From: Daedaleopsis sinensis
Taxonomy: Eukaryota; Basidiomycota; Agaricomycetes; Polyporales; Polyporaceae
Assembly (NCBI GenBank): GCA_033807695.1
Contig: CM066309.1
Coordinates: 3,680,596-3,744,595 of the forward strand
Direction: 5' to 3'
Length of the DNA: 64,000 nucleotides
A program made the position numbers and the translations under genes. Of this stretch, positions 1 through 11,273 are shown in pieces. The notes below the pieces were generated by a model. It ran no database searches. It was not told the origin of the DNA and worked only from the letters and a program-made list of their open reading frames with translations. Each line of letters starts with the position of its first letter. The first letter of the stretch is position 1.

Positions 1-1120
1 GTTTATGCCGGGGGACCCACATGGTCTGGTCCCTGTATATGCCTCGCAACATGCTCCGTACATCATCATCACCCCCTTCGAGAAGAACGTCTTAATCGTT
101 CTCGATCAGTATACAAGCACTTATTATCACAATTCGCCCGACGACAGCAAATATCTCACCCACGTCTTCTGCGGCTCACCTTTTACGGTTATCTCTATCT
201 CTACCGACGGCCGGGTGCGCGCGGTCTCCATGGACAGCCGGGTGCTCGTGGTCTCCATGGACAGCCGGGTGCGCGCGGTCTCCATGGACACTATCCGCGG
301 GCGATCTCCAGACATCATACCGAGCGTCCCAGCCCATGTCCATCCCGCATCTTCTAGACTTCGTGCAGGTTCATTCGCGGTCTCCGCCGACGAGCGGTGG
401 CTCGCTGACTGGCACACACCGGGAATGGTACTCGTGTGGAACGTCGTCCCCAAGGCCCCGACACTCCATTCACAATTCACCTTCCCGTCATTCTCAGCCC
501 ACACCTCCGAGAAGCCCGGTCTCGAACCGGAGTTCCTCCTGACCGCCACATTCGATCGCCCGGAAGAGACTAGCCACAGTCTGTGCCATCTTGTCGGCGT
601 GTCGAATCGCGGTGCGATATGGCGGTGGGATGTCGAGAAGGGGGCGCCGGTACACTGTCCGTGGAAGCTCCCGTACGCATCAGAACTCTCCTCCGGCACC
701 TCGTCCATCGCGTTCTCTCGCTCGGGACTCCGTCTTGCCTGGATATGTCCGGACCAGGGCTCATCGCGGTCTTCTCGAGGCTCTTCGACAGTCCGTGTCA
801 TCGACCTATCCGGATCTCGACCGACAGGCGGACGTCGTGCTCGGAGTGTCGAACTCGAAGGACACGATGGGGCTGTCAATGCTTTCGCACTCAATCCTCG
901 AGGCGACTACATCGCGACCGCTTCTGCCGACGGCACGGTGCGTCTTTGGAGGACGGAGGACGGAGAGTGTATCCGAGCCTTCACGGAGCACGAGGCGGCG
1001 GTGACGCATGTCGTGATCTCGGCCGACGGCAGGATCCTCGCGTCTGGAGCAGAAAACGGGACGGTGTGCGTGAAGAAGATGGCGGAGATCCTGTCGAACA
1101 CGGAGGAGAACGAGGGTTAG
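1..1120 (+). CDS. F-box/WD40 family protein, 3' part only (array copy 0)
   Basis: This is the last exon of a gene that begins left of the window. The open frame runs from base 5 to a TAG at 1118-1120 and matches the last exon of the four complete paralogs downstream. The C-terminal half has WD40-like repeats: a block with GSFAVSADERWLADWHTPG, then two canonical repeats around GHDGAVNAFAL and ATASADGTVRLWR, and a final repeat ending KKMAEI. WD40 repeats form a propeller used for protein binding; in F-box proteins this is normally the substrate-recognition part of an SCF ubiquitin ligase (family knowledge). One oddity is a 9-residue unit, RVRAVSMDS, repeated three times through a 27-bp tandem expansion at about 211-292; the other copies have it once. 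The sequence is closest to copies at 6,307-7,550 and 12,660-13,897. Confidence 0.85.
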   Translation, partial: FMPGDPHGLVPVYASQHAPYIIITPFEKNVLIVLDQYTSTYYHNSPDDSKYLTHVFCGSPFTVISISTDGRVRAVSMDSRVLVVSMDSRVRAVSMDTIRGRSPDIIPSVPAHVHPASSRLRAGSFAVSADERWLADWHTPGMVLVWNVVPKAPTLHSQFTFPSFSAHTSEKPGLEPEFLLTATFDRPEETSHSLCHLVGVSNRGAIWRWDVEKGAPVHCPWKLPYASELSSGTSSIAFSRSGLRLAWICPDQGSSRSSRGSSTVRVIDLSGSRPTGGRRARSVELEGHDGAVNAFALNPRGDYIATASADGTVRLWRTEDGECIRAFTEHEAAVTHVVISADGRILASGAENGTVCVKKMAEILSNTEENEG

Positions 1121-4100
1121 AACTTGTTGTGCGGGAGTCGGAGGTACAACCCCCAAGGTGAGTAACACTTTCTTGATTGACCACCGTTACCTGCCTACCT
1201 ACCTGTCGAACGGTGGAGAGTATGCACGCGGCACCTAGCTATGTCTGCTGCTCACTGCGCCGCAGACTACACTTTATGTATGCGGCGGCATGAACAATAT
1301 CAGTCATTTGTGCAAGTTGTCCTTCAGGATTCAGATGTTAACACCCTGTTCTCACATTATAACTCGAATCTGATATCGTACATCGTCCGTCCGAACATTC
1401 TGCCTCTACGCGTGCCGGGCACTATATACGACGGTACCAAACAAACCGTCATCAACTCGATGCATGTGACGAAACTTGTTCATGGTCAAATCTCTGACAT
1501 GCGCGATTTCAGCTCATGTATTGACTACGCGAGACGATGTTGAGCAGTGCACACTGGACCACCGAGCCGAGCGGAACAGCCGAGTCTGCCACCACTCGTC
1601 CACGGGGGCGGTCCTGTTCGGGGTATGCGGAAGCCCGGCGTAGATGCGATGCGGGAGCAGGATGGCTCCAGACGAACGGTTCTGGTGCAGGTCACTGCTC
1701 GAAACGTCCACGGTCCAAGCTGGTCTGTAGGGACAGACGGATCGTCACGACGAGTAAGAGCAGGGTTCTTGGGGGTGGAGGTCCGTCGCCGAGCTGTCAG
1801 GCTCCTGAGCGAAATTCGCGTCCAAGAGAAGGCTGAGTGAGATTCTCGCGAGGGACACGGGGCGTACGCGAAGCCGAGTGCGCTCTAATTCGTTGAGACC
1901 GCCGAGTTGTACCCCGTGCTCCGAGCGGTGCACATTATACACGGGCACAGTGTCATGAAACAAGTTGACTGCGGGACTCCGGTTGAACGCGCGGGAGGCC
2001 GTCTGGGATGGGCGTTACTCGGACTCTGGCTTCCGTGCTTCCGTGCTGAACTAAATGTTTCGACACGCTGTCTGGCCGTGGTTGGCTCCGCATGAGGGAG
2101 CGGGATCCCGAGTCTCGCTATTGCGAGTGCGGTCCTTGCTCCGGGCGTCCAAGTTGAGCGGTGATCAGTCCAGACCTACTTCACGCGCGTGCAGAGAGCT
2201 CTCTGCTCGATGTTGCGCGCAGATGGAGGTCTTCTAGTGTGTGCTGAAGCTTTGAAGTAGGGTCGGCGTTCGGGCTCACACCCAGTATGGCGAGAGGGCT
2301 GGGGAGCGAGATGGGGCAACTTGCCAGATGTGGAGCCTAGAACGGGGCACATTACCGATGGTTATCGACATTTCTGGCTGCGGAAGGGGAGTGACAAGCC
2401 TCTGTAGTGTGTGAGCGAAAGAGTGGCGGAGAGACATAGACTATGCTTTGGAGAGTACGAGGTGCGAGGGTGAAGCGCGCTCGGCACAGCGGCGAGGCTA
2501 AGAGATGATGAGAAACGGAGAGCTGGAGAGCCGGGCTAGAACAGGGAGTAGAGGGGTAGGAGTGGCGGGCGTGGTACAACCACGGGCAGGCGAGGATCTC
2601 GATCAACAGTGGAGGGATGGACGTAGACCGCACCGTCGTATGAGGTGAGTGCGTGCTGTTGAGGCCATTCCGAGTGCTGTTGTACGCGAGTTCGATAGGG
2701 ACGCTGCGAGAACCTTGGTCAGCTCACTAATTGAGAATGCTGTCAGGATGAGTAGGTCTAAGGCTCGTGAAGCGTGAGAGTACGTCCATATATGCTTTGA
2801 GTGATGTCGGACGCTCGCCGTGACAGGCTAAAGGCCTTGGATTGTGGGTGGTCTGGAGAACAACAAGAGGAGGCGAGTGGCCGTGCAGCAGCTGCCACTG
2901 AGGAGACAGAGAGAGGCCGATAGAATAGTACAATAGGGATGACCAGTAAGGAGGCACGAGGTTGCCAATTGGACGGCGGAGAGGGGCAGGAAGAGTGGTG
3001 TCAGGACGCATGGCAGAACGCACCGGGGGATTGTAGCCAACAGCGAGGGTATGAACCGGGTGTGAGCGTATGGAAAGAGCGGAAACGGTGAGCGTAATGC
3101 ATCGGACAACGTACCTGTAAGTATGCGGATCGGAGAGAACTGTAGCACTGGATAAAAGGAGCAGAAGATGATGGTCAGAAAGACGGGAGAGGCTCGTTCA
3201 CTGAGAGCAGACGGCGAGTGCGGTGGCTAGCAGGAAGAAAGGCGGAGACGCTGGTGTTCGTTGCGCGCGGGTGGCGCCCGTGATGACGTCAAGCGCCTCT
3301 GTCATCAAGTTGCTCTCTCTCAGCAGTACTTTGTCTGCGTCTTCCTCCTCCCATACTCGCACCCGCACCTGCCATCGACGCCGTTCGTCCCTCGACATCT
3401 CTAACTCAGCTCACGTAGCATGCTCCCGCCCCCGGTCAATCCGCACACTGGCTGAAAACACACCCAGCGACCGTGACTCTTGCGTGAGGCCCGAGAGGAA
3501 GAAAGGCACGAGATTGACGACCGGATAACGCTCGAATGCGGCGTGTGGAAGCTCCTGCTCCTCAGACAGAGCAAATGTGGTATGTGCTCGACTCTCCTTC
3601 TCTCATCTTCCGCTAGGTGCTCGCCACGCGAGCCTGTGGTGACTTGCTTGAACGCTCGCGTCCGATGCCTCACGCCCCACGGTCGTACTAGCTCGTGATA
3701 CTTGTGCACGTCCCCAGATGAACGATCTGGAGACCTATAGGTTGTGCAAAACGGTGACACGAGCCCAACCGTGTCTCTCTTAACCGTCTTTCTACGTACA
3801 TACTAACGTCTACCGGTCTCCAGATCTCCGTTTGGTGTTCCCTCCCAACGCATGGACTTGAAGGCCGATGTGCAAGGCGGCGTGCACACAGCCTCACCCG
3901 CACCCTCTCCCATCGGCGCACACGACAGAAACGATGGCAACCCGATTACTAAAACGTCCGCACCGTTCCCCGTCCGGCTCAGCCATCCGCACGCAGTGCT
4001 CTGACTCCGCCTCGCCGAGTCTGCGCGTGGTAGAGGCGTATCTCCAACAGCCCGTCGGCGCCGCCACATCCGTTGAAATGCACGACTCGGAGACCCCAGG

Positions 4101-4861
4101 GATCAGGCTATGGGACAACTGCTGCGGTAGCGGATCGCTCCCAGAGCGCAGCAGCAACAGGGCCAGTCCGAGTCCTACGTGGTCGAACACGACGTGGTGG
4201 AGGGCGGTCCGGTCCGCTTACTACTGGCTGAGCAGGAACGAGGGCGAGAGCAGCGTTTTGGACCGGTCGAAGCTGGTTGATGTGGCAGATATCTGACATC
4301 GCGAGCTACGCGGTGGACGCGCAGACATTGTGGAAGGTTGAGATTGTGCGCGACGTGTCCAGCTGGCGAACGTTGAGATGGAGCTCGCGCCGGGGTCCAT
4401 AGTGAGTACTGTGCGCGTTTCATCTCCTCCTGTATCTGGACGGCGACTCATGCGAACTCTGTCGTGTTCTATAGCTTTCTAGACAGCATCAGACGCATCG
4501 CCAGGGCCCAGCGCGAATATGAGCTGTCGGACTACGGGCGTGCAAGAGTACAGGCTCGTGAATAAATCATTCCGATGTGTGGCTGTCTCGTCTCGTCTAC
4601 ATTGAGGGTCCCGCAGAACACGGAGCCGACAAGCGCAACGACGGGGGTCTCGCGAGAGCATATGATCTTCAAGTTCGATGGCGCGGCGTTTCCTACTCGA
4701 GTGGAAGCTCCCGAACGGTGTCAAGGTGACGAAGTTCAGCCTGCCCAGCTTCGGACCCCGACCTTCCGTGATATTTATTACCTAGTACTTTTAGTCGATA
4801 TGAGGGAGCGCGGTCACTGCACGGAAAGTTCAGAGACCAGCGGCTGCGAATGGACCCCTTC
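1121..4861. other. Array spacer 1, non-coding, with inverted segment
   Basis: This 3.8 kb interval between two array genes has no convincing complete gene. It shares most of its length with the spacers at 7,551-11,190, 13,898-18,628 and 21,304-25,566. The segment at about 1,220-1,535 is in the opposite orientation to its equivalents at about 7,615-7,900, 13,967-14,230 and 21,380-21,665. A CCAATTGG motif lies near 2,973. A promoter-like block is at 3,203-3,291. About 220 bp after it, 3,512-3,579 reads as an exon-like stretch (IDDRITLECGVWKLLLLRQ) followed by a GTATGT donor. The rest, to the TATA box at 4,862, is conserved between spacers but full of stops and indels. Confidence 0.6.
3203..3291. 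promoter_or_regulatory. Conserved spacer promoter block with CRE palindrome (spacer 1)
   Basis: GAGAGCAGAC at 3,203-3,212 is followed 81 bp later by the palindrome TGACGTCA at 3,284-3,291. The same pair recurs in every spacer of the array. TGACGTCA is the classical site for CREB/ATF-type bZIP factors (established knowledge). That it drives transcription here is inference from its conservation while the surrounding sequence decays. It lies 1.66 kb upstream of the next F-box ATG, so it could serve a long leader, a now-decayed gene, or a non-coding transcript. Confidence 0.45.
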
Positions 4862-4867
4862 TATAAG
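4862..4867 (+). promoter_or_regulatory. TATA box of array copy A
   Basis: TATAAG sits in the conserved context TTCTATAAGCGCTGTG, 81 bp before the chosen ATG at 4,943. The same context precedes the other three complete copies at 61-81 bp. This decides the start: an in-frame ATG at 4,850 lies upstream of the TATA box and is unlikely to be used. Confidence 0.6.
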
Positions 4868-4942
4868 CGCTGTGTCCTTGGGTTTGGCGCGTCAATTCAC
4901 GATAACGAATCAGCCTTCCACAGTGGTCACTCATGCTCCACC

Positions 4943-7550
4943 ATGAGTGTCGCTCTACATTTGAAGCCTAGGGTCCCCGTCGAGGTCGCGGAGAACATCA
5001 TAGACCAACTCGCCATCGACCATCACGAACCATCTCTTCAAAACTGCGCTCTTGTTTGTCAAGCCTGGCTCCCTCGAAGTCGCGCCCATCTCTTCCACAC
5101 GGTCCGTATCGTGGACCTGAAGAGACTGAGATCCCTAAGGCGTGTTCTCCTTTCCTCCCCAGTACTCTCGCACCTCGTTCAATCCCTTGATCTCGAAGGT
5201 ATCCCGTTCGAAGATCCTTGGAGTACGGCCGGGGGAAACTTGATAAAAAGCGACATCTTCGATTCTGCACCTCTTGTTCTCCTTCCACTCCTCCCCAATC
5301 TGTGTAGCTGGTCATTCCGCGGGACGATGCCCTATGGTCACTGCTTGTTCCAGATGAGAACTATGCTTCTCGCTGGCCTTCCGCGCCACTCAGCCATCAA
5401 CGACCTCAATCTCGTCAATATCCGTGTCGAACGGATGTCAGATCTCGTCAGACTTCTACTCGCCCTTCCCTCCCTGCGATCGCTGCAAGTTAGCGGATGT
5501 ATTATTTATAATGAAGGGATGTACCTGGACCGTCTTCTAGATTGCCTGTCATGTCAGCTGCGGCTCTCAGCTTTGCAGGTCAAGATCGTGTTGTACCGGA
5601 TGTTAGATTGATGCTGATTCGCCGCTTTCTACAGGTTCGCAGTGTTTACGTACGCTACAACCCATCCCGGTCGCTTTTCGATGTATTGGAGAGAGCTGTT
5701 GCCCTCCATGTCAACCATCTCACAGTCGACATGCACGGGATAGCCACGGGATACAATGATAGCAAAGGTGAGTTTCGTCGGTGATGTCTATTAATTCTAA
5801 GCCCGAGAATAACGGGGTACCGTTCGTAGCACATGAGGCTATGCCTTCAAGTTTACTTGCTTCCTACTGCAGCCTCGTGAAGTTGACGTTGACGATCTTG
5901 GACGGCTCACCCGAAGACCCTTTCAGTGACATAGACTATGTTGGGCATATCATTGAAGTCATGTTACCCCCCACCGTCTCGACACTCAACATCGACTTAA
6001 CACACTTCAGCTCATTCGAATTGTCAAGGTCTCTCAGTGATTCAGAATCATCGACTACAAACCTGCAGTGGCAGCGGTTGGATCAAGTCTTGACTGTGGC
6101 TAGAGACCTGCACCCTCGCCTTTGCGACATTGGGATCATATTACCTTGGGCATCACAGACACGCGCTGAGCGGTGGACGTTAGCCATCAAGGCTCGTTTA
6201 CCCAAGTCGATGGCACATTCGCTATGTTATGTTGTGTCCAACGTTGGTGAGTCGACACATCTCTAGTATATGATGCAGAATCATGATAGTAGAGCTGCAC
6301 TGGCAGACCGTGTTACGTCCCGCTGGACATATCAGCACCGCCTTAGGTCTCTCGACATGCTCGACATGCTCGCTGTGGCTCCTGCAGGCACGCTGATAGT
6401 GAGCTTCAGCCCTAAGTCCGAAATGGACTTCTGGGACATCGAATTCGAGACCATTCGTCATCCAACCATTCGAACGATAAAAGACACACATGGCCTGGTC
6501 CCTGTATATGCCTCGCAACATGCTCCGTTCATCGTGGCACTCATCACCCCCGTCAAGAACTGGTTATTCGTTCACGATCAGTATAGAAACGATATTATCA
6601 AGTATTCATCCGACGGCAGCCAATATCTCACCTACGTCTTCTGCGGCTCACCTTCCAAGGTTGTCTCCATCTCTACCGACAGCAGGGTGCGCGCGGTCTC
6701 CATGGACAGTATCCGCGAGCATGCTCCGGACAACATCCAGAGCGTCCCAGCTCATGTTCATCCCCCGTCTTCCCGACTTCGTGCCGGCTCATTCGCGGTC
6801 TCCGCCGACGAGCGATGGCTCGCTGACTGGCACACACCGGGAATGGTGCTCGTGTGGGACGTCGTCCCCAAGGCCCCAATGCTTCACTCGCAATTCACCT
6901 TCCCGCTATTTTCAGCTCACATTTCCGAGAAGCCTGGTCCCGACCCGGAGTTTCTCCTGACCGCCACATTCGATCTCCCGGACGAGACCAGCCACAGGCT
7001 GTACAAGAGGCTGTACCACCTGGTCGGCGTGTCGAATCGCGGGGCAATATGGCGGTGGGACGTCGAGACGCGTGCGCCGGTACACCGTCCGTGGAAGCTC
7101 CCGTACGCATCAGAACTCTCTTCCGACACCTCATCCATCGCGTTCTCCCGCTCGGGACTCCGTCTCGCCTGGATATGTCCGGACCAGGGCTCATCGCGGT
7201 CTTCTCGAGGCTCCTCGACAGTCCGTGTCATCGACCTATCCGGATCTCGACGGACAGGCGGACGTCGTGCTCGGAGTATGCTACTTGAAGGACACGACGG
7301 GGCGGTGAACGCGTTTGCGCTCACTCCTTCCGGCGACTACATCGCGACCGCTTCCGACGACGGCACAGTGCGTCTGTGGAGGACGGAGGATGGAGAGTGT
7401 ATCCGAACCTACACGGAGCACGAGGCGGCGGTGACGCTTGTTGTGATCTCGGCCGACGGGAGGATCCTCGCGTCTGGAGCAGAAAACGGGACGGTGTGCG
7501 TGAAGAAGATGGCAGAGGTTTTGTTGAACACGGAGGAGAACGAGGGGTAG
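4943..7550 (+). CDS. F-box/WD40 protein, array copy A (809 aa)
   Basis: The proposed exons are 4,943-5,578, 5,635-5,767, 5,830-6,246 and 6,307-7,550, which sum to 810 codons. The acceptor of intron 3 could instead be at 6,294. The N-terminus (residues about 5-55, LKPRVPVEVAENIIDQLA, then CALVCQAWLPRSRAHLF) is an F-box, the Skp1-binding motif of SCF ubiquitin ligases. Residues about 90-400 resemble the leucine-rich middle part of basidiomycete F-box proteins. The C-terminal 400 residues carry WD40-like repeats, clearest at GHDGAVNAFALTPSGDY and TASDDGTVRLWR. The likely role, inferred from the architecture, is substrate recruitment for ubiquitination. Introns are 56-62 bp; the first uses a GTCAAG donor, as in copy B. 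The last exon is nearly identical to copy B over long stretches, which suggests recent duplication or gene conversion. Confidence 0.85.
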
Positions 7551-10500
7551 AGCCTGCTGTGCGGGAAGACGGAGGTACAAGACCCACGGGTGAGTGACCT
7601 GTGCTTGATTGCCCGTAGTCGGTACATGAGCTGAAATCGCGCATGTCAGAGATCTGACTCACATGTTCCGTCGCATGCGTCGAGTTGACTACGATTCGTT
7701 TGGTACTGACGTATATACTGCCCGGCACGCGCAAATGCAGGATGTTTGGACGGACAATGTATGATATCAGATCCGAGTTTGAATGTGAGAGCAGAGCACA
7801 CATACTAACATTTGAGTCCTGAAGAACAAGTCGCATATTGTTCATGCCGCCGCATACATAAAGTGTAGTCTTCAGCGCAGTGATCAGTAGACGTAGCTGA
7901 GTGCCGCGTACATGCTCTCCACGACGACTCGGAGTGCGCTCTTGAACGCTTAGATAGTCCCCGCGGGAGCCGAGCGGCGAGCTGCGCGTCGCGACACCCA
8001 CGGGGCACGGCGCAGTATTTGCTGAGGATTTCGTGGCGGCTGGACAGCGTGACTCCAGCCGACTTGGGGGACTGTACAGGCTGGCTCATGGAACTCGGAC
8101 TTGGGCGTGCACGACGACTCGAACAGCCAGGGCGCACGTAGCTGCGACGCGAGTGTGTCCCGACTCCTGACAGCAAACATGTGAATAAAATCGATGGTGT
8201 GCGATCGTGCACGGACAACCGAGAAGCGGGACAGCTTGCATCTGCCACCACTCGTCAATGGGGGCGGCCCTGTTCGGGGTATGCGGAAGCCCGGCATAGA
8301 TGTGATGCGAGGAGCAGGAGGGCTCCTGACGAACGGTCTCGTGCAGGTCACTGCTCGGAACGTCGACGGGCCAAGCTGGTCTGTAGGGAGCGACGGACCG
8401 TCATGACGAGCAAAGGCAAAGGTCTGCGGTGTGGATGCTGAGCGGTCTACGTACGTCCGTCGGCGTGCGGTGACGCTCCCGAGAGGAGATCGCGTCCGAA
8501 CGAAGGTTCAATGAGAATCGGGGGACACGGGATGAAGCAAGGACGAGCGCAGTCGCATAATTGTACCGGCCGACTCGCGAGCCTTAGGCGAGCAGCGTGC
8601 GGTGCACGCGGTCACCACCGCATCATGATACAGGTCGACTGCGGGGCTCGCGTTGAACGTGCGAGACCACTGTGGTCGTGTAGGATGTGTGGGACTCCGA
8701 GTACTCTGGCTTCCGTGCCGACTCGTGGAAGCAGATGTTTCGACACGGTTTCTGGCCGTGCGACCGCGGCCGTTCGTTCTGCTGAGGCACCAGCGGGATC
8801 TAGAGTCTCGCTATTGCGAGTGTGGTCCTTGCTCCAAACGTCGGTGATCGGGCCGGACCTACTTCACGAGCATAGGGATAACTCTCTGCTCGATGTTGCT
8901 GTCTTCCAGAGTGTGCTGAAACTTCCAAGTAGGGTCGGCGTTGGAGCTGACGCCGAGGATGGCGTGAGGGCTGGGGAGCGAGATGGGCCATGCCAGATGT
9001 TGAACAGAGAACGGAGACACATTACCGACAGCTATCGAGTATGCTGGCTGCGGAAGGGGAGTTTCGAGCCTCTGTAGTGTGCGAGCGAAGGAGCGGCGGA
9101 GAGATAGAGGCTGTGTCTTAGAGAGTTGGAGGTGTGCGGGTGAAGCGAGGTCGGCACAGCGGAGAGGTTAAGAGATGATGAGAAACGGAGAGCTGGAGAG
9201 CAGGAAATAGAGGTAGGAGTGGCGGGTGTGGTCCGACCACGGGCAGCCGAGGATCAACAGCGGAGGGATGGACGTGGACCGCGTCGTATGAGGTGAGTAC
9301 GTGCTGGTGCTTATCTGATTTATACAGACAGAATCATTAGTTGTACGCGAGTTCGACAGGGATGTTGTGGGGGACCTTGGTCAGCCCACTGAATGAGTAT
9401 TAGGTCGAAAGGTCGTGAAGCGTGAGAATACGTCCATTTGTACTCTTGGAATGACGTCGGACTCACCTCGATTTGTACCTCGCGGTGACGGGCGAAAGGC
9501 CTTGGATTGTGGGTGGTCTAGAGAACGACAAGAGGAGGTGAGTGGGCGTGCAGCATCCAGTGCAACTGAGGACACAGAGAGAGGCCGATAGAATAGTACA
9601 ATAGGTATGCCCAGGGAGGATGCCAATTGGACAGCGGGTGGATTGTATAGAACGAGTGTGAGCGTGTAGAAGGGTGAGCGTATTGGATCGGACAATGTAC
9701 TTGTATGTGGATTGTACGTCCAAGCTAGAGAGCGCCGGCGGGGTCTTGAGCACACAGAGAGCAAGGAAATCAGCTGGAATCGAGAGATACAAGAGGAACA
9801 GAGGATGAGCAGAGGATGACGGTCAGAAAGAAGGGTGTTCACCAGGTGTTCACTGAGAGCAGACGGCGAGTGCTGGCACTGCCTGGCAGGAACAAAGGCG
9901 GAGACGCTGGTGTTCGTCGGCAGCCGCGGCGCGGGTGGGCGCCCGTGATGACGTCACGCGCCTCTGTCAACAATTGCTCTCTCACAACCGTACTATCTGC
10001 GTCTTCCTCCCAGACAGCCTCCGGATCTGCCCCCGCACCTGCCACCGACGCCGTTCGTCCCTTGACATCTCGAACTCAGTTCCCGTAGCACGCTGCTGCC
10101 CCTGTCAATCAATCCGCACACTGGCAGAAACCATGGCACCTGGCAGCGACCGTGACTCTTGCGTGAGGAGGAAGAAAGGCACGGGATTGACGACCGGATA
10201 ATGCTCGAATGCGGCGTGTGGAAGCTCCTGCTCTTCAGACAGAGAAAATGTGGTATGTGCTCGACTCTCCTTCTCTCATCGCTTGCCGCCCGGGCCTGTG
10301 GTGACTTGCGACGCTCGCGCCGGATGCCTCACGCCCCACGGTCGTACTAGCTCGTGATACTTGTGCACGTCCCCAGATGACCGATCTGGAGACGTGCACG
10401 AGCAGGACGCACAATGTATGTGTTACCTCGTCCCAGTTGCCCATTCGGACTGGCTGCGAGGAAAACAGACTCGAGATGACTGGTCCACGGCGGCACATCT

Positions 10501-11192
10501 GCTGTGGTGTCCGTTAGGCCGTCACTCATCTGCTTCTCTGATTATCACGCTCGGGCTGGTTCTGCTGCATCTCTCGGCGAGAAAACGGGTACATATAGGT
10601 TGTGCAAAACGGTGACACGAGCCCAGGCGTGTCTCTCTTTGGCCGTCTCTCTACGCACATCCTAACGTCTACCGTCTCCAGATCTCCGTTTGGGTTTCCC
10701 TCCCAACGCATGGAAGGCCCAGCTCGACCTCGATGTGCAAGACGGCATGCACACAGCCTCACCTGCGCCCTCTTCCGCGATTGATAAAGCGTCTGCACCG
10801 TTCTCGTCCGGTTCAGCAATCGACACGCAGTGCTTTAACTCTGCATCGCCCCTCTGCGCGTGGTAGAGGCGGATCTCCACAGCCCATCGGCGCCGCCATA
10901 TCCGTCGAAAGGCACGACTCGGAGACCCCAGGCCTACGTGGTCGGACACGTCGTGGTGGGGGGCGGTGCGGTCGACTTTTATATGACAATCGTTAGCGGG
11001 TGAACACTTCGTATATAGTTTTGTTTGTCTATACATCTTCTCAGTAGGCTATATCGCATCAAGGATGTATTGCGCTGTGCTTTCCTTGTATTCTGTAGTT
11101 CATACCTGCCTACTCTTGCCATTTGGCCTGTCCCTAGCTCAGTCTGGCTGGCAAGTGGCTGCGGATGAACATCGATGAACGTTATCCCCTTC
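7551..11192. other. Array spacer 2, non-coding
   Basis: This is the direct counterpart of spacer 1. About 7,615-7,900 holds the segment that is inverted in spacer 1. It contains a reverse-strand reading frame with LISYIVRPNIL that is also readable in spacers 1 and 3 but drifts in frame, so I do not call it a gene. A CCAATTGG motif is near 9,632, the CRE block at 9,855-9,956, and the exon-like remnant with GTATGT donor at 10,186-10,252. The interval 10,680-10,990 matches 3,820-4,220 of spacer 1. Confidence 0.6.
9855..9956. promoter_or_regulatory. Conserved spacer promoter block with CRE palindrome (spacer 2)
   Basis: GAGAGCAGAC at 9,855-9,864 and TGACGTCA at 9,949-9,956, followed by CGCGCCTCTGTCAA as in the other spacers. 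It lies 1.33 kb before the next F-box ATG. A regulatory role is inferred from conservation. Confidence 0.45.
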
Positions 11193-11198
11193 TATAAG
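11193..11198 (+). promoter_or_regulatory. TATA box of array copy B
   Basis: TATAAG in the shared context TTCTATAAGCGCTGTG, 81 bp before the ATG at 11,274. It lies downstream of the in-frame ATG at 11,175, so the 11,274 start is preferred. Confidence 0.6.
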
Positions 11199-11273
11199 CG
11201 CTGTGTTCCTTCGGTTTGGCGCGTTAAATCTACGATAACGAATCAGCCTTCCACTGGTCTCTCATGCTCAACC

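Noticed and set aside
1241..1543. A 100-codon frame with LISYIVRPNIL, also seen in reverse orientation in spacers 2 and 3
   Set aside because: The copies differ by non-triplet indels and the frame is lost in spacers 3 and 4, so DNA-level conservation explains it.
4850..4942. Upstream in-frame ATG for the array F-box genes
   Set aside because: It lies at or before the conserved TATA box and the sequence is not conserved as protein among the four copies.
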